Assembly: GCF_007954625.1 (NCBI RefSeq)
Contig: NZ_CP042420.1
Location: forward strand, 383,501 to 447,500
Source: Leuconostoc lactis
Lineage (GTDB): Bacteria > Bacillota > Bacilli > Lactobacillales > Lactobacillaceae
Direction of reading: 5' to 3'
Length of the DNA stretch: 64,000 bases
Each line of letters begins with the position of its first letter. The stretch's first letter is position 1. Positions 28,545 through 38,724 of this stretch are shown piece after piece. Below the pieces are notes generated by a model that ran no database searches, was not told the DNA's origin, and saw only the letters and a program-made list of their open reading frames with translations. Made by a program: the position numbers and the translations under genes.

Positions 28545-29341
28545 TGAATCAATTCTCTCTCATCTAAATACTGTTCAGGTGTTGGCGTCAATTGTGCCGC
28601 TAACTCACCTGCAAAAGGTAATTCCAACCCGTTTTCATGCATCACCTGTCGTTGACTAAAGACTTCTTCTGGGGTGCCATCAAGGATCAGCTGCCCGTCA
28701 TTAATCACCACAACACGATCAGCCAGTGCCGCTTCATCCATATCATGCGTAATCGTAATCAATGTTAACGCATCACCAAAACGGGCCTTAAGGTCCTGTA
28801 AGGTTGTCATCACGGTCTCACGACCATCTGGATCAAGCATAGCCGTGGCTTCATCTAAAATAATAATTTTAGGGGTCAAGGCTAACACACTTGCTAAGGC
28901 AACCCGTTGCTTTTGACCACCAGATAACGTGTGGGGTTCGCGATCCTTAAACCCTTGCATGCCAACGACTGTCAGCGCGTCATCAATTCGACTCGGCATA
29001 TCGGCACTTGGTAACTGTTGATTTTCCAAGCCAAAGGCCACATCATCAGCGACCGTTGCGCCAACAAATTGGTTATCAGGGTTCTGAAAGACCATGCCAA
29101 TTTGGTCACGAATGTCATGCACCGTCTCTGCCGATAACGGCACACCAAAAACAGTGATGTCACCGGCATTGGCTTCAATTAAGCCCAAAATCAACTTCGC
29201 TAACGTTGATTTACCTGAGCCATTATGGCCCACTAGTGCGACCCATTGCCCAGCTTCAATCGTTAAGTTGAACCCATCGAACAATGTTTGGTCGTCATCA
29301 TATTGATAGTTTAAATTGTGAATTTCTATTGCTTGCGTCAT
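28520..29341 (-). CDS. ecfA1: ECF transporter ATPase EcfA1
   Basis: 273-aa ABC ATPase with Walker A GHNGSGKST, signature [12 protein letters not shown] and Walker B IILDEATAMLD. First gene of ecfA1-ecfA2-ecfT-truA. AAGG lies 5 bases before the ATG. In related bacteria rplQ comes directly upstream; here ndh and a prenyl synthase on the other strand separate them. Confidence 0.96.
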   Translation of the reverse strand: MTQAIEIHNLNYQYDDDQTLFDGFNLTIEAGQWVALVGHNGSGKSTLAKLILGLIEANAGDITVFGVPLSAETVHDIRDQIGMVFQNPDNQFVGATVADDVAFGLENQQLPSADMPSRIDDALTVVGMQGFKDREPHTLSGGQKQRVALASVLALTPKIIILDEATAMLDPDGRETVMTTLQDLKARFGDALTLITITHDMDEAALADRVVVINDGQLILDGTPEEVFSQRQVMHENGLELPFAGELAAQLTPTPEQYLDERELIQWLSRSKK

Positions 29342-29445
29342 TAGACCTTATTCTATCATAGGTTAGGGCCTGAATACTATATTGAGTTTCCCCTCGCTTT
29401 ATTATAATCACTATTTTTTTCACAAAGGTTTTTTGGCCGAAATGC

Positions 29446-29474
29446 TTTTAAAATAACGAAAATAGGTCTATAAT
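29446..29474 (+). promoter_or_regulatory. ndh promoter
   Basis: -10 TATAAT (29469-29474) with a weak -35 TTTTAA (29446-29451) at 17 bases. TTCACAA occurs three times around it (29419, 29486, 29506), always in the same direction. Confidence 0.4.
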
Positions 29475-29528
29475 AAAAAAGGTATTTCACAAGAATATTA
29501 TATAATTCACAAAAGGAAGAAAAGAGTC

Positions 29529-31199
29529 ATGTCAGAAAAAAATATTGTCATTGTTGGCGCTGGTTTCGGTGGTGTATTCGCAGCAAAAACTTTGTCAAAG
29601 AAATTAAAATCACACAAAGAATACAATATCATTTTAATTGATAAGCATTCTTACTTCACGTACATGACTGAGTTGCATGAAGTGGCTTCAAAGCGTGTGG
29701 CGCCAAAGCACGTGCAAGAAGACTTGGAACATCTCTTCTACCAAAATAAAAATGTGAAGTTGTTGACGGCCGAAGTTAATGGTATCGATAAGGCTGCCAA
29801 GATCGTTAAGACAACTCACGGCGACGTGAGCTATGAAAAGTTGATTTTGGCCGTTGGTGGTCAATCAAACGATTTCGGCACACCAGGTGTGAAGGAACAT
29901 GGCTTTGAATTATGGTCAATGGAAGAATCATTGGCAATCCGTCACCACATTGAAAGCATTATCGGCCAAGGTGCCGGTGAACTTGATCCAGCTAAGCGTG
30001 AACAAATGCTCACAATTGCGGTGGTTGGTTCTGGCTTTACTGGTGCAGAATTGATGGGTGAATTCATTGAACAACGTAAGGTCTTGGCTGACACTTACAA
30101 GTTGGATGAATCTGAAATCAAGCTGGTATTACTTGAAGCTGCCCCAACAATTTTGAACATGCTCCAAGATCGTCGCCTCGCTGACAAGGCATTGAAGTAC
30201 ATGACTGACAACGGCGTTGATCTTCGTTTGGGTGCCATGGTTACTGGTGTTGATGAAAATGGTGTGATTTTCAAGGATGGCTCAACTTTGCCAACCAAGT
30301 CCCTCATTTGGACAGCTGGTGTGAAGGCCAAGTCATTCATCTCTGACTGGGGCTTCAAATATGGTCGTGGTGGCCGTATCGAAGCCGACGACTACATGCA
30401 CGCAACCCTTGAAGATGATAAGCCAGCCGAAGACATTTATGTGGTTGGTGACACATTGTCTTACGTTGATGAAAAGACTGGCCCTGTGCCACAAACGGTT
30501 GAAGGTGCTGAAAGTGCTGCCCGTGCTGCCTCAAACAACATTTTGGCTGACCTTGGGTTTGCTAAGCCAAAGACATTTGGTGAAGTGGTTAGCTACCACG
30601 GTTTCGCCGTTTCAATTGGCTCACACTACACGGTTGCTAGCTTGATGGGCTTGAATTTCTCTGGCTTCTTCGCTAGTCTGGCTAAGCACGGCATCAACAT
30701 TTTCTTCTATTCACAAATCCGTTCAATGTATTCAATTTTCCATTACATGTTGGACGAATTCTTCCGTACAGAAAACGGCCGTAACCCATTCAAGGGTGCC
30801 GTTTCTCGTCTAGGTAACGTCTTGTGGTCAACACCTTTGCGTATCTTCTTAGGCCTCTTCTGGATCTTGGCCGCACTAGGTAAAGTTGGCCCACTTAACG
30901 ACCTCTTCTGGCAACATGGGCTTGCCAGCTTTATTGAAATTGTAACAGGTGCTGGCTTGCTCATTGGTTTGATGACTTGGCCATTAGCGCTTGTGTCAAT
31001 TATTTTGACCATTGCCGCTTGGGCATCTAATGGCTTTGATCTTACACACTGGTTCTTGATCTTCTCAAGTATCGCTGTGATGAACGGCGCTGGTCGTGGC
31101 TTCGGTCTTGATTTCTACGTCGTACCATTGCTTCAAAAGGGTCTTGGTAGCCTTTGGTATGGTAAAGCAAAGTCACTCTACGATGATTTAGATAAATAA
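29529..31199 (+). CDS. ndh: Type II NADH dehydrogenase fused to a DoxX-like membrane domain
   Basis: 556 aa, well above the usual 400 of NDH-2. Residues 1-400 are the flavoprotein: FAD motif GAGFGG (10-15), a second nucleotide-binding VVGSGFTG (about 165-172) and the quinone-side ADDYMHA...DIYVVGD block. Residues about 425-540 add four hydrophobic segments resembling DoxX-type domains. It oxidises NADH and passes electrons to quinone without pumping protons, giving aerobic NAD+ regeneration. GGAAG precedes the ATG. The polyprenyl synthase downstream could supply the quinone tail. Confidence 0.93.
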   Translation: MSEKNIVIVGAGFGGVFAAKTLSKKLKSHKEYNIILIDKHSYFTYMTELHEVASKRVAPKHVQEDLEHLFYQNKNVKLLTAEVNGIDKAAKIVKTTHGDVSYEKLILAVGGQSNDFGTPGVKEHGFELWSMEESLAIRHHIESIIGQGAGELDPAKREQMLTIAVVGSGFTGAELMGEFIEQRKVLADTYKLDESEIKLVLLEAAPTILNMLQDRRLADKALKYMTDNGVDLRLGAMVTGVDENGVIFKDGSTLPTKSLIWTAGVKAKSFISDWGFKYGRGGRIEADDYMHATLEDDKPAEDIYVVGDTLSYVDEKTGPVPQTVEGAESAARAASNNILADLGFAKPKTFGEVVSYHGFAVSIGSHYTVASLMGLNFSGFFASLAKHGINIFFYSQIRSMYSIFHYMLDEFFRTENGRNPFKGAVSRLGNVLWSTPLRIFLGLFWILAALGKVGPLNDLFWQHGLASFIEIVTGAGLLIGLMTWPLALVSIILTIAAWASNGFDLTHWFLIFSSIAVMNGAGRGFGLDFYVVPLLQKGLGSLWYGKAKSLYDDLDK

Positions 31200-31210
31200 G
31201 TTATAATTAA

Positions 31211-31240
31211 AAAGTGCGAGAATGTGTGTTCTCGCACTTT
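31211..31240 (+). terminator. Hairpin after ndh
   Basis: 12-bp stem AAAGTGCGAGAA/TTCTCGCACTTT, 6-base loop, but only three T follow. It may be a partial terminator before the prenyl synthase. Confidence 0.6.
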
Positions 31241-31299
31241 GTACATAAAATAAGCCATACTGCGTGTTCAGTTGGCCGAGAGAAATAGAGAATTTTAAC

Positions 31300-32298
31300 A
31301 TGGTAACCCCTACTCTTCCAAAAATGTGGGAACAATTTCCCGAATTATCCGAACCATTAGTCGCTGTTTTAAATCGTATGGCAACCAGCTGGCATATCGG
31401 CTTCGAAGACATTGATACAGCAATTCGTTCACAACTAAATGCCGGTAAACTCGTTCGTCCAGCACTGACTCTTATTTTCTCAAAACTCACGACAACACCT
31501 TATAACCAACAAGCGATTCAACTCGGTGCCAGTGTCGAACTCTTACACTTGGCGACCCTAATTCATGATGACATTATTGATGAATCTAAATTACGTCGTG
31601 GTTACGAGAGTATTCAAAGTCGTTTTGGCAAAGATACTGCTGTCTATGCCGGCGATTACTTGCTGACTGGTATGTTTTCTCTACTTGAACAAACAAACCT
31701 GCCACAAGCCAACCAACTCGCCCTAACAGCCCTACAAGACATTTTATTCGGTGAATTAGTGCAAAAGCATCATCGCTTTAATGTTGATGCGACCTTTGAC
31801 ACTTACCTGTCGCAAATCAAAGGCAAAACAGCGGCCTTGTTCAAACTCAGTGTGACCTTTGGGCTGATTAGTGGTCAAGCAATCGCTGACGACCTACAAG
31901 ATACTGTGAGTCAATTAGGTGAAAATTTGGGGATTACCTTCCAGTTATTGGATGACTACTTAGATTTTGAATCCATTACGCAACAATTATCTCTTGGTAA
32001 GCCCATTGGTCAAGATATTCGCAATGGGATCTACACTGCCCCTGTTTTATTTGCCCTCACAGATCCAACTGTGCGTGATGATATTCGGGCCTTACTCATG
32101 CAACGTGATTTAATTAGCGATGCTGACATGATTCGTTTGCATGAACTCATTACTCAAAGTCACGCGATGACAAAGCTAAATGCATTACTCACAGACTATA
32201 CCGAACAACTACAAGCCTTAATTAGCAACTTACCTGAACCAACCATTCAAACACAACTTGAGCAATTAAGTCAATTATTACTGCATCGTGATCATTAA
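31300..32298 (+). CDS. Trans-polyprenyl diphosphate synthase
   Basis: 332 aa from ATG 31300. A GTG at 31264 would add 12 residues lying in the leader. First aspartate-rich motif HDDIID (89-94) and second motif LLDDYLD (216-222) are present. Such enzymes condense isopentenyl diphosphate onto allylic primers; chain length cannot be read reliably. Next to ndh, the likely product is the side chain of a (mena)quinone, as for HepT/component II. No typical GGAGG precedes the start. It ends in a very strong terminator facing rplQ. Confidence 0.9.
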   Translation: MVTPTLPKMWEQFPELSEPLVAVLNRMATSWHIGFEDIDTAIRSQLNAGKLVRPALTLIFSKLTTTPYNQQAIQLGASVELLHLATLIHDDIIDESKLRRGYESIQSRFGKDTAVYAGDYLLTGMFSLLEQTNLPQANQLALTALQDILFGELVQKHHRFNVDATFDTYLSQIKGKTAALFKLSVTFGLISGQAIADDLQDTVSQLGENLGITFQLLDDYLDFESITQQLSLGKPIGQDIRNGIYTAPVLFALTDPTVRDDIRALLMQRDLISDADMIRLHELITQSHAMTKLNALLTDYTEQLQALISNLPEPTIQTQLEQLSQLLLHRDH

Positions 32299-32338
32299 AA
32301 AATACCCCTTGGAAATTAAATTCCAAGGGGTATTTTTT
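32297..32338 (+). terminator. Bidirectional terminator between prenyl synthase and rplQ
   Basis: 18-bp perfect stem (32297-32314 with 32321-32338), with A-run and T-run. It also ends the alpha operon on the minus strand. Confidence 0.95.
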
Positions 32339-32351
32339 AGATGTAACGTAA

Positions 32352-32735
32352 TTAATCAACAAGTTCCAAGATGACCAATTGAGCGGCATCGCCACGACGT
32401 TGGACAGTCTTGAGAATTCGTGTGTAACCACCATTACGTTCAGCAAAGCGAGGTGCAACGTCATCAAACAACTTTTGCAAAGCTGATTGTACTTTCACGT
32501 TGTCGCCGTCTTCGATCACGTCAGCAACTTCGTTGCGGACAAAGGCAGCAGCTTGACGACGAGCCGCCAAGTCACCACGCTTACCTAATGTAATCATCTT
32601 ATCAGTTGTCTTACGAACTTCCTTCGCACGGGCTTCAGTTGTCGTGATACGACCGTTGATCAAAAGATCAGTAGTCAAATCACGCAACAAAGCTTTACGT
32701 TGTGAAGATGTACGACCCAATTTACGATATGGCAT
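32352..32735 (-). CDS. rplQ: Ribosomal protein L17
   Basis: 127 aa, standard bacterial length. Start [20 protein letters not shown] is typical. Last gene of the alpha operon, 37 bases after rpoA. Confidence 0.98.
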   Translation of the reverse strand: MPYRKLGRTSSQRKALLRDLTTDLLINGRITTTEARAKEVRKTTDKMITLGKRGDLAARRQAAAFVRNEVADVIEDGDNVKVQSALQKLFDDVAPRFAERNGGYTRILKTVQRRGDAAQLVILELVD

Positions 32736-32772
32736 TGGTGAATCCTCCTTTATAGTAGTTTAAAGACATGTG

Positions 32773-33717
32773 TTAATCTTCCTTACGGAATCCTAAGCCC
32801 ATTTCAGTCAGCTTTTCTTGGATTTCGTCAAGTGATTTCCGACCGAGATTACGCACCTTCATCATGTCGGCTTCAGTGCGATCTGTCAACTCCACAATAG
32901 TGTTGATACCGGCCCGTTTGAGACAATTATAAGAACGAACTGATAAGTCCAAGTCTTCAATTGGCGCAGAATCTGACGCACTAACGGCAACAGGTTCCGC
33001 TTCCACCATAACATTGGCTTCAGCTGCCACTGGAGAAATATCCATAAACAAGTTCAAATGTTCCGCCAAGATTTTTGCACCTAGGCTCAAAGCATCACTA
33101 GGCTTGATTGAACCATTAGTCCAAATATCAAAAGTGAGCTTATCATAATCATCACGTGCACCGACACGTGTGTTTTCTACATGGTAGTTCACACGTTCGA
33201 TAGGCGTATAAATTGAATCAACTGCCAAAACACCGATCGGCATTTCTTCACGCAATTGCTTATTCTCGTCTGCTGATGAGTAACCACGACCTTTAACTGC
33301 CGTGACTGTCATATGCAATGACTTACCTGCTGCCACAGTAGCGATATGCAAATCAGGGTTCAAAACTTCAACGTCTGCACCTGCTTGCAAATCAGCAGCA
33401 GTCACTTCAGCCGGACCTTGAACATCGATTTCAAGGCTGCGTTCATCATCCGAATCAATCGCCAACACAACCTTCTTGAGGTTCAAGATGATTTGTGTGA
33501 CATCTTCAACGACACCATCCACAGTTGAAAACTCGTGAACGACACCGTCAATTTGCACCGTGTTAACGGCTGCGCCCGGAAGCGATGACAATAAGATACG
33601 ACGCAAAGAGTTCCCAAGCGTTGTACCATATCCGCGTTCAAGAGGCTCTACAACAAATTTGCCATAGCGGGCATCCTCTTCGATGTTATGAATATTTGGC
33701 TTTTCAAATTCAATCAT
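32773..33717 (-). CDS. rpoA: RNA polymerase alpha subunit
   Basis: 314 aa. The N-terminal assembly domain (residues 1-230, with [17 protein letters not shown]) and the C-terminal domain (about 250-310, [16 protein letters not shown]) that contacts UP elements and activators are complete. A short acidic linker joins them. It lies between rpsK and rplQ, the standard alpha-operon position. Confidence 0.98.
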   Translation of the reverse strand: MIEFEKPNIHNIEEDARYGKFVVEPLERGYGTTLGNSLRRILLSSLPGAAVNTVQIDGVVHEFSTVDGVVEDVTQIILNLKKVVLAIDSDDERSLEIDVQGPAEVTAADLQAGADVEVLNPDLHIATVAAGKSLHMTVTAVKGRGYSSADENKQLREEMPIGVLAVDSIYTPIERVNYHVENTRVGARDDYDKLTFDIWTNGSIKPSDALSLGAKILAEHLNLFMDISPVAAEANVMVEAEPVAVSASDSAPIEDLDLSVRSYNCLKRAGINTIVELTDRTEADMMKVRNLGRKSLDEIQEKLTEMGLGFRKED

Positions 33718-33763
33718 CTGTAATTCTTACCCCTTCTTTCACAGCAAGAGCAATGAAAATCAA

Positions 33764-34150
33764 TTAAACACGACGACGCTTTGGTGGGCGTGATCCGTTG
33801 TGGGGAACTGGTGTAACATCTTTAATTGATGTTACTTCCAGGCCAGCTGCAGCCAAAGCACGAATTGCTGATTCACGACCAGAACCTGGTCCCTTAACAG
33901 TAACTGCAACAGTGCGCATGTTCATTTCCATGGCACTCTTTGCGGCTGCTTCTGCTGCCATTTGAGCAGCGAATGGTGTTGACTTACGGCTTCCCTTGAA
34001 GCCAAGCGCACCGGCTGATGACCAAGCAACTGCGTTACCTTGAACATCTGTAATCATGACGATTGTGTTGTTGAATGTTGAGTGGATGTGAGCAACACCA
34101 GTTTCAATATTCTTCTTCACACGACGCTTACGCGTTGTACGACCTGCCAT
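33764..34150 (-). CDS. rpsK: Ribosomal protein S11
   Basis: 128 aa; the [10 protein letters not shown] and [14 protein letters not shown] blocks and the SRPPKRRRV tail are typical. The 130-base gap from rpsM holds three short hairpins in a row. Confidence 0.98.
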   Translation of the reverse strand: MAGRTTRKRRVKKNIETGVAHIHSTFNNTIVMITDVQGNAVAWSSAGALGFKGSRKSTPFAAQMAAEAAAKSAMEMNMRTVAVTVKGPGSGRESAIRALAAAGLEVTSIKDVTPVPHNGSRPPKRRRV

Positions 34151-34280
34151 AATGTTTGCCTCCTTTTCAATACTTTTTATATAATTTCTCGGGTTAATTG
34201 CTTAACCAACATTACGTAACTATGGTTACGATAATCATGTGCCGTATCGATTAGGATACAACAGAAAAAATAATCAGAGA

Positions 34281-34652
34281 TTACTTCTTCTTACCAGCAA
34301 TTGCCTTAGCTGGGCCTTTACGTGTACGAGCGTTGTTCTTCGTGTTTTGTCCACGAACGGGCAAGCCCTTACGATGACGAATGCCACGGTATGAAGCGAT
34401 TTCTTGCAACGCTTTGATATCAAGTGATACCTTACGACGCAAATCACCTTCAAGTTGCAAGTTCAACTTGTCAACTGTTGCACGGATGGCGTCTTCTTGA
34501 TCTGCTGTGAGATCGCGAACACGGACGTCTTCTGAAACGCCTGCTTCAGCCAAAATCTTTTGTGCAGTAGTATTACCGATTCCGTAGATGTATGTTAAGC
34601 CAATGACAATACGCTTGTCACGTGGCAAATCAATACCTGCAATACGAGCCAT
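34281..34652 (-). CDS. rpsM: Ribosomal protein S13
   Basis: 123 aa. The start [15 protein letters not shown], the [13 protein letters not shown] block and the basic tail that reaches the P-site tRNA are present. Part of the infA-rpmJ-rpsM-rpsK-rpoA-rplQ unit. Confidence 0.98.
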   Translation of the reverse strand: MARIAGIDLPRDKRIVIGLTYIYGIGNTTAQKILAEAGVSEDVRVRDLTADQEDAIRATVDKLNLQLEGDLRRKVSLDIKALQEIASYRGIRHRKGLPVRGQNTKNNARTRKGPAKAIAGKKK

Positions 34653-34736
34653 AACAATTTACCTCCTGTTAGTATTTTGAAAATGACAGTTATGTCTATT
34701 TACAATAATTTTTTAAAATTGCCTAGTTCTGGAAAA

Positions 34737-34856
34737 TTACTTTCCAGCACGTTGCTTGTGCTTAGGGTTAGCTGGGCAAATGATCATTGTGCGACCATTC
34801 CGCTTGATAACGCGGCAAGCATCACACATCTTTTTAACTGATGGGCGTACTTTCAT
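34737..34856 (-). CDS. rpmJ: Ribosomal protein L36 (zinc-binding form)
   Basis: 39 codons, [20 protein letters not shown] to KHKQRAGK. Cys11, Cys14, Cys27 and His32 form the zinc site, so this is the C+ type that needs zinc. AGGAGG lies 6 bases before the ATG. It sits between infA and rpsM as in nearly all Firmicutes. Confidence 0.97.
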   Translation of the reverse strand: MKVRPSVKKMCDACRVIKRNGRTMIICPANPKHKQRAGK

Positions 34857-34901
34857 AATCTATTCCTCCTATTCGGTTAACTGATTATTCCAAATCACTT
34901 C

Positions 34902-35117
34902 TTAACGGAAACGATAAGTAATACGACCTTTCGTTAAGTCGTATGGTGACATTTCGACTGTGACACGGTCACCTGGCAAGATTCGGATAAAGTTCTTACG
35001 AATTTTACCTGAAACGTGCGCCAAGATAACTGCGCCATTTTCGAGTTCTACTTGGAACATCGCATTTGGTAAAGTTTCTTTCACTTTACCTTCGATTTCA
35101 ATGACATCGTTGGCCAT
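34902..35117 (-). CDS. infA: Translation initiation factor IF-1
   Basis: 71-aa OB-fold protein that blocks the ribosomal A site during initiation. Family blocks [16 protein letters not shown]-like FQVELENG, and [13 protein letters not shown] are present. It has its own strong promoter inside the adk-infA gap, so infA and the genes after it can be expressed apart from secY-adk. Confidence 0.98.
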   Translation of the reverse strand: MANDVIEIEGKVKETLPNAMFQVELENGAVILAHVSGKIRKNFIRILPGDRVTVEMSPYDLTKGRITYRFR

Positions 35118-35153
35118 GCACTTAACCTCCTGTGCTAATAATGTTCAACATTG

Positions 35154-35205
35154 TTGAGAAGTGCTTAACCTATCAAATTATACCAGATTTGCTAGTACTT
35201 CTCAA
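35154..35205 (-). other. Inverted repeat overlapping the infA promoter
   Basis: TTGAGAAGT (35154-35162) and ACTTCTCAA (35197-35205) pair over 9 bp. One arm contains the -35 hexamer. In read-through mRNA it would fold as a hairpin. Confidence 0.5.
35177..35205 (-). promoter_or_regulatory. Internal promoter for infA and the alpha operon
   Basis: Minus strand -35 TTGAGA (35200-35205), 17-base spacer, extended -10 TGG TATAAT (35177-35182). Confidence 0.75.
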
Positions 35206-35225
35206 TGTGATTTCAGAAACTTTGC

Positions 35226-35789
35226 TTACAAGTTATCCAAAACCGCTTTCACATCATGATACACCTCGGCAAGTTCTTGTCCGCCATCGATTGTGTGCAA
35301 GACACCTGCCTTTTGGTAGTAATCTACCAATGGCAAGTTCGCTGCTTTATTGACCGCCAAACGGTTGTCAATAACTTCAGGTGTATCATCTGCGCGGCCA
35401 CGTCCCAAAAGACGTTCGCGCAACAATGAATCAGAAACTTCAAAATAAAGTGTTGCAGAAACTGATGTCCCATTTTCGGCTAAATACTTATCCAAGAATG
35501 CCGCTTGCGCTTCATTACGTGGGTAACCATCTAACATGAAACCATCAGCTTGAACATCTGCTTGACTCAAACGATCAGCAACCATTGCGTTTGTGATTTC
35601 GTCAGGGACCAAGTTACCAGCGTCCATATATTCACGTGCTTGCTTTCCCAATTCTGTATCATTGGCCAAATTGGCACGGAAAATATCTCCAGTAGAGATG
35701 TGAACCGTTGGATAATCCTTAACAATAAGGTCTGCTTGTGTGCCTTTTCCAGCACCTGGCAAACCTAACAAAATCAAATTCTTAGCCAT
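35226..35789 (-). CDS. adk: Adenylate kinase, short-LID form
   Basis: 187 aa. Balances AMP, ADP and ATP in the cytoplasm. P-loop [10 protein letters not shown] (Lys15), AMP-site [10 protein letters not shown] and [10 protein letters not shown] are intact. The LID is the short type ([18 protein letters not shown]), without the four-residue zinc site found in the longer form of most Gram-positives. Its start overlaps the secY stop by 8 bases. Confidence 0.97.
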   Translation of the reverse strand: MAKNLILLGLPGAGKGTQADLIVKDYPTVHISTGDIFRANLANDTELGKQAREYMDAGNLVPDEITNAMVADRLSQADVQADGFMLDGYPRNEAQAAFLDKYLAENGTSVSATLYFEVSDSLLRERLLGRGRADDTPEVIDNRLAVNKAANLPLVDYYQKAGVLHTIDGGQELAEVYHDVKAVLDNL

Positions 35790-37116
35790 TAGCTGCCTCC
35801 CGATTTGCTAACTGATCTTTTGTGATAAACCCAATATAATTTCTCTTTTGCATCAAGCCATCAATTTGACGAATCAAATCAAGCGCCACGCCAATTGTAA
35901 TCAAAAGGCTTGTGCCACCTAGTCCAATTTTCTCGTTCAAACCCCAGACATCTGAGGCAATGAGTGGTACCAAGGCCACAAAACCTAAGAAGATTGAACC
36001 AACAAAGCTCAAATTCAAAAGTAATTGTGACACATAAGCCTTTGTCTCATTACCAGGACGTACACCGACGATGTAAGCCCCTTGCTTTTGCAAGTTTTCT
36101 GATAACTTCTCAGGGTTAACTTGGACAAAGGCATAGAAGTAGGTAAAGATGATAATCAAAACAGTGTAGAGAATTGCACCCGGTAGTGTTGTCAAGCTAA
36201 ATAGATCTTGCATAACTTGATACCATTGCGCTGACGCATATTTACCTTGGAATGCCAACAAAATCGTTTGTGGTGTACTAATAAATGATGAGGCAAAAAT
36301 GACCGGAATAACGCCAGAGACGTTAACCTTCAATGGTAAATAAGCTTCACTACCATATGATGTTGCAGAACGTGTGTACTGCATTTGTAAACGACGTGTG
36401 GCTTCATAGAACCATGTTGTAATGCCGATGACCAAGATCATGGCAGCTGTTAACACAGCCATAAAGACAATGCCGTTGACTAAATCATTTGAGTTGGCTT
36501 GTAAGATATTTTCTTTGAAAATGTCATACATGCCTGAAGGTGCTTGTGCAATGATTCCAGCAAAGATGATCATGGAAACGCCGTTTCCTAATCCTTTTTC
36601 AGTAATCATTTCACCTAGCCACATCGCAAAAAATGTTCCGATGGTCATGACCGTGCCAATGACAAGGTATGACATCACATCATTTGTGTGGCTAACAAGT
36701 CCGTAGGCTGTCAGTGAATTAAATCCAGCTGTAATACCTACGGACTGAACAAATGCAAGCACGAGGGTTAACCAACGTGTGGCGTTGTTCAACTTTCGCC
36801 GACCAACTTCACCCTGCTTACTCCATTCAACAAAGCGAGGCACGATATCTAATTGCAAAAGTTGCACAACAATTTGTGCCGTCACGTAAGGTGAAACACC
36901 CATTGCGAACAATGAGTAATTCATTAAACCGCCACCAGAAAAAATGTTCAGAATGTTCATTAATCCTGAATTGGCCATATCCGCCATTGCAGCAGGGTTA
37001 ACACCAGGCACAGTAATGTGCGTTCCGATTCTGTAAATAAACAGAAGCAGGAAGGTCCACCCTAACTTTTTGCGAATATCCTTTTCACGTACTGCATTAA
37101 ATAACGTGCGTAGCAT
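35782..37116 (-). CDS. secY: Preprotein translocase channel SecY
   Basis: 444 aa with ten membrane segments and the family blocks GINPYVTA-like [11 protein letters not shown] and [14 protein letters not shown]. Forms the export pore with SecE and SecG, driven by SecA (also in this window). Its ATG shares one base with the rplO stop (TAATG), and its end overlaps adk. Confidence 0.98.
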   Translation of the reverse strand: MLRTLFNAVREKDIRKKLGWTFLLLFIYRIGTHITVPGVNPAAMADMANSGLMNILNIFSGGGLMNYSLFAMGVSPYVTAQIVVQLLQLDIVPRFVEWSKQGEVGRRKLNNATRWLTLVLAFVQSVGITAGFNSLTAYGLVSHTNDVMSYLVIGTVMTIGTFFAMWLGEMITEKGLGNGVSMIIFAGIIAQAPSGMYDIFKENILQANSNDLVNGIVFMAVLTAAMILVIGITTWFYEATRRLQMQYTRSATSYGSEAYLPLKVNVSGVIPVIFASSFISTPQTILLAFQGKYASAQWYQVMQDLFSLTTLPGAILYTVLIIIFTYFYAFVQVNPEKLSENLQKQGAYIVGVRPGNETKAYVSQLLLNLSFVGSIFLGFVALVPLIASDVWGLNEKIGLGGTSLLITIGVALDLIRQIDGLMQKRNYIGFITKDQLANREAANG

Positions 37117-37550
37117 TAAATTACCTCAGTCGTTCCACCGGCTTGTTCGATAGCCGCCTTAGCAGCGCCTGAGAACTTATGTGCCTTAACAGTCAACTTC
37201 TTGTCAAGTTGACCGACAGCCAAGACTTTGATACCTGACTTTTGATTTTTAACAACACCGCTTTCAATCAAAAGTGCTGGCGTGATTTCTGTGCCATCTG
37301 CGAATGCGTTCAACTTTTCCAAGTTAACCACAGCAAATTCCTTACGTGAAATGTTAGTAAATCCACGCTTTGGAATACGACGGTACAAAGGCATTTGACC
37401 ACCTTCGAATCCCAAACGTACTTTGCCACGAGCCTTTTGACCCTTTTGACCACGTCCAGATGTCTTACCGTTTCCTGATGACGTACCGCGACCTACACGG
37501 TTACGCAACTTGCGTGAACCTGCAGCAGGTTGTAATTCGTTCAAGTTCAT
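37116..37550 (-). CDS. rplO: Ribosomal protein L15
   Basis: 144 aa. [14 protein letters not shown] start with the glycine-rich [18 protein letters not shown] stretch, and the [13 protein letters not shown] [11 protein letters not shown] block. Coupled to secY through TAATG. Confidence 0.98.
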   Translation of the reverse strand: MNLNELQPAAGSRKLRNRVGRGTSSGNGKTSGRGQKGQKARGKVRLGFEGGQMPLYRRIPKRGFTNISRKEFAVVNLEKLNAFADGTEITPALLIESGVVKNQKSGIKVLAVGQLDKKLTVKAHKFSGAAKAAIEQAGGTTEVI

Positions 37551-37578
37551 CTTTCGGTACCTCCTATTTTTATCGTTA

Positions 37579-37761
37579 TTACTTTACTTCTTCAACGCTA
37601 ACCAAGTGAGCAATGTGGAAAATTGCGCCACGAGTAGCTTCGTTGTTAGGCTTCACCACTGAGCTAGATACACGACCAAGTCCAAGTGACTTAACGATCG
37701 CGCGTTGCTTTGGTAAGCGATGAGCCGCACTCTTAATCAAAGTGATTTTCAAATCAGCCAT
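37579..37761 (-). CDS. rpmD: Ribosomal protein L30
   Basis: 60 aa, the usual short bacterial form: [20 protein letters not shown] and [11 protein letters not shown]. Between rpsE and rplO in the spc operon. Confidence 0.98.
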   Translation of the reverse strand: MADLKITLIKSAAHRLPKQRAIVKSLGLGRVSSSVVKPNNEATRGAIFHIAHLVSVEEVK

Positions 37762-37772
37762 TTTATCGCTCC

Positions 37773-38279
37773 TTATTCAGCCAAGTGTTCCAATGAAACA
37801 CCACGCAAAGCTGCTACTTCTTCTGCATCCTTCAAGCTTGTCAAAGCTTCAAAAGTTGCGCGGACAACGTTAACTGGTGTTGATGAGCCAAGTGACTTTG
37901 CAGTCACATCGGCGATACCTGCTAATTCCATAACAGAACGTGCAGCACCACCGGCAGCAACACCAGAACCTTCTTCGGCTGGCTTGATCAAGATCTTACC
38001 ACCGCCCCAAACGCCAAGGACGTCGTGAGGAATAGTTGTCCCTACTGTTGGTACAGTGATCATCTTACGCTTAGCATCTTCGATTGCCTTACGGATAGCT
38101 TCAGGAACTTCTTGTGCCTTACCAGTTCCAAAACCAACGTGGCCTTGCTTATCACCAACGACAACCAACGCTGCGAAACGCAAACGACGACCACCCTTGA
38201 CAACTTTTGTGACACGGTTAATAGCAACAACGTTTTCTTCTAATTCACCAAGTGACTTAGGGTTAACGAATTCAACCAT
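37773..38279 (-). CDS. rpsE: Ribosomal protein S5
   Basis: 168 aa. Double-stranded RNA-binding S5 domain ([20 protein letters not shown]) followed by the [18 protein letters not shown] domain. Important for decoding accuracy on the 30S subunit. 18 bases after rplR. Confidence 0.98.
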   Translation of the reverse strand: MVEFVNPKSLGELEENVVAINRVTKVVKGGRRLRFAALVVVGDKQGHVGFGTGKAQEVPEAIRKAIEDAKRKMITVPTVGTTIPHDVLGVWGGGKILIKPAEEGSGVAAGGAARSVMELAGIADVTAKSLGSSTPVNVVRATFEALTSLKDAEEVAALRGVSLEHLAE

Positions 38280-38297
38280 TTTTTATTCCTCCTTTCC

Positions 38298-38651
38298 TTA
38301 GAACTTCAAGCCGTTTTCACGGGCTGATTCTGCTAATGCTTGAACACGTCCGTGATACAAGTAACCACCACGATCGAAGATAACTTCTTCTAATCCTGCG
38401 GCCTTACCACGTGTAGCGATCAATTCACCAACTTTAATAGCTTGTTCTGTCTTTGTACCTGATACTTCTGCATCATGGCTTGAGGCACTTGCTAGCGTTA
38501 CACCCGCTACGTCATCAATTAATTGCGCGTAGATGTTTGCATTAGAACGGAAAACGTTCAAACGTGGGCGAGCAGCAGTACCAGAAATCTTGCCGCGAAC
38601 GCGCTTGTGGCGCTTTAAGCGGAGCTTGTTTTTATCTGGTTTTGAAATCAT
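38298..38651 (-). CDS. rplR: Ribosomal protein L18
   Basis: 117 aa; binds 5S rRNA with L5. [15 protein letters not shown] and [16 protein letters not shown] are typical. The 99-base gap behind rplF is longer than its neighbours' and contains a hairpin. Confidence 0.98.
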   Translation of the reverse strand: MISKPDKNKLRLKRHKRVRGKISGTAARPRLNVFRSNANIYAQLIDDVAGVTLASASSHDAEVSGTKTEQAIKVGELIATRGKAAGLEEVIFDRGGYLYHGRVQALAESARENGLKF

Positions 38652-38724
38652 AGCTGTGCTTTCCTTTTCTTGATGGCTTACGCCATGTTAAATTTATTGT
38701 GATTAATAATTGAAAATAATACGA

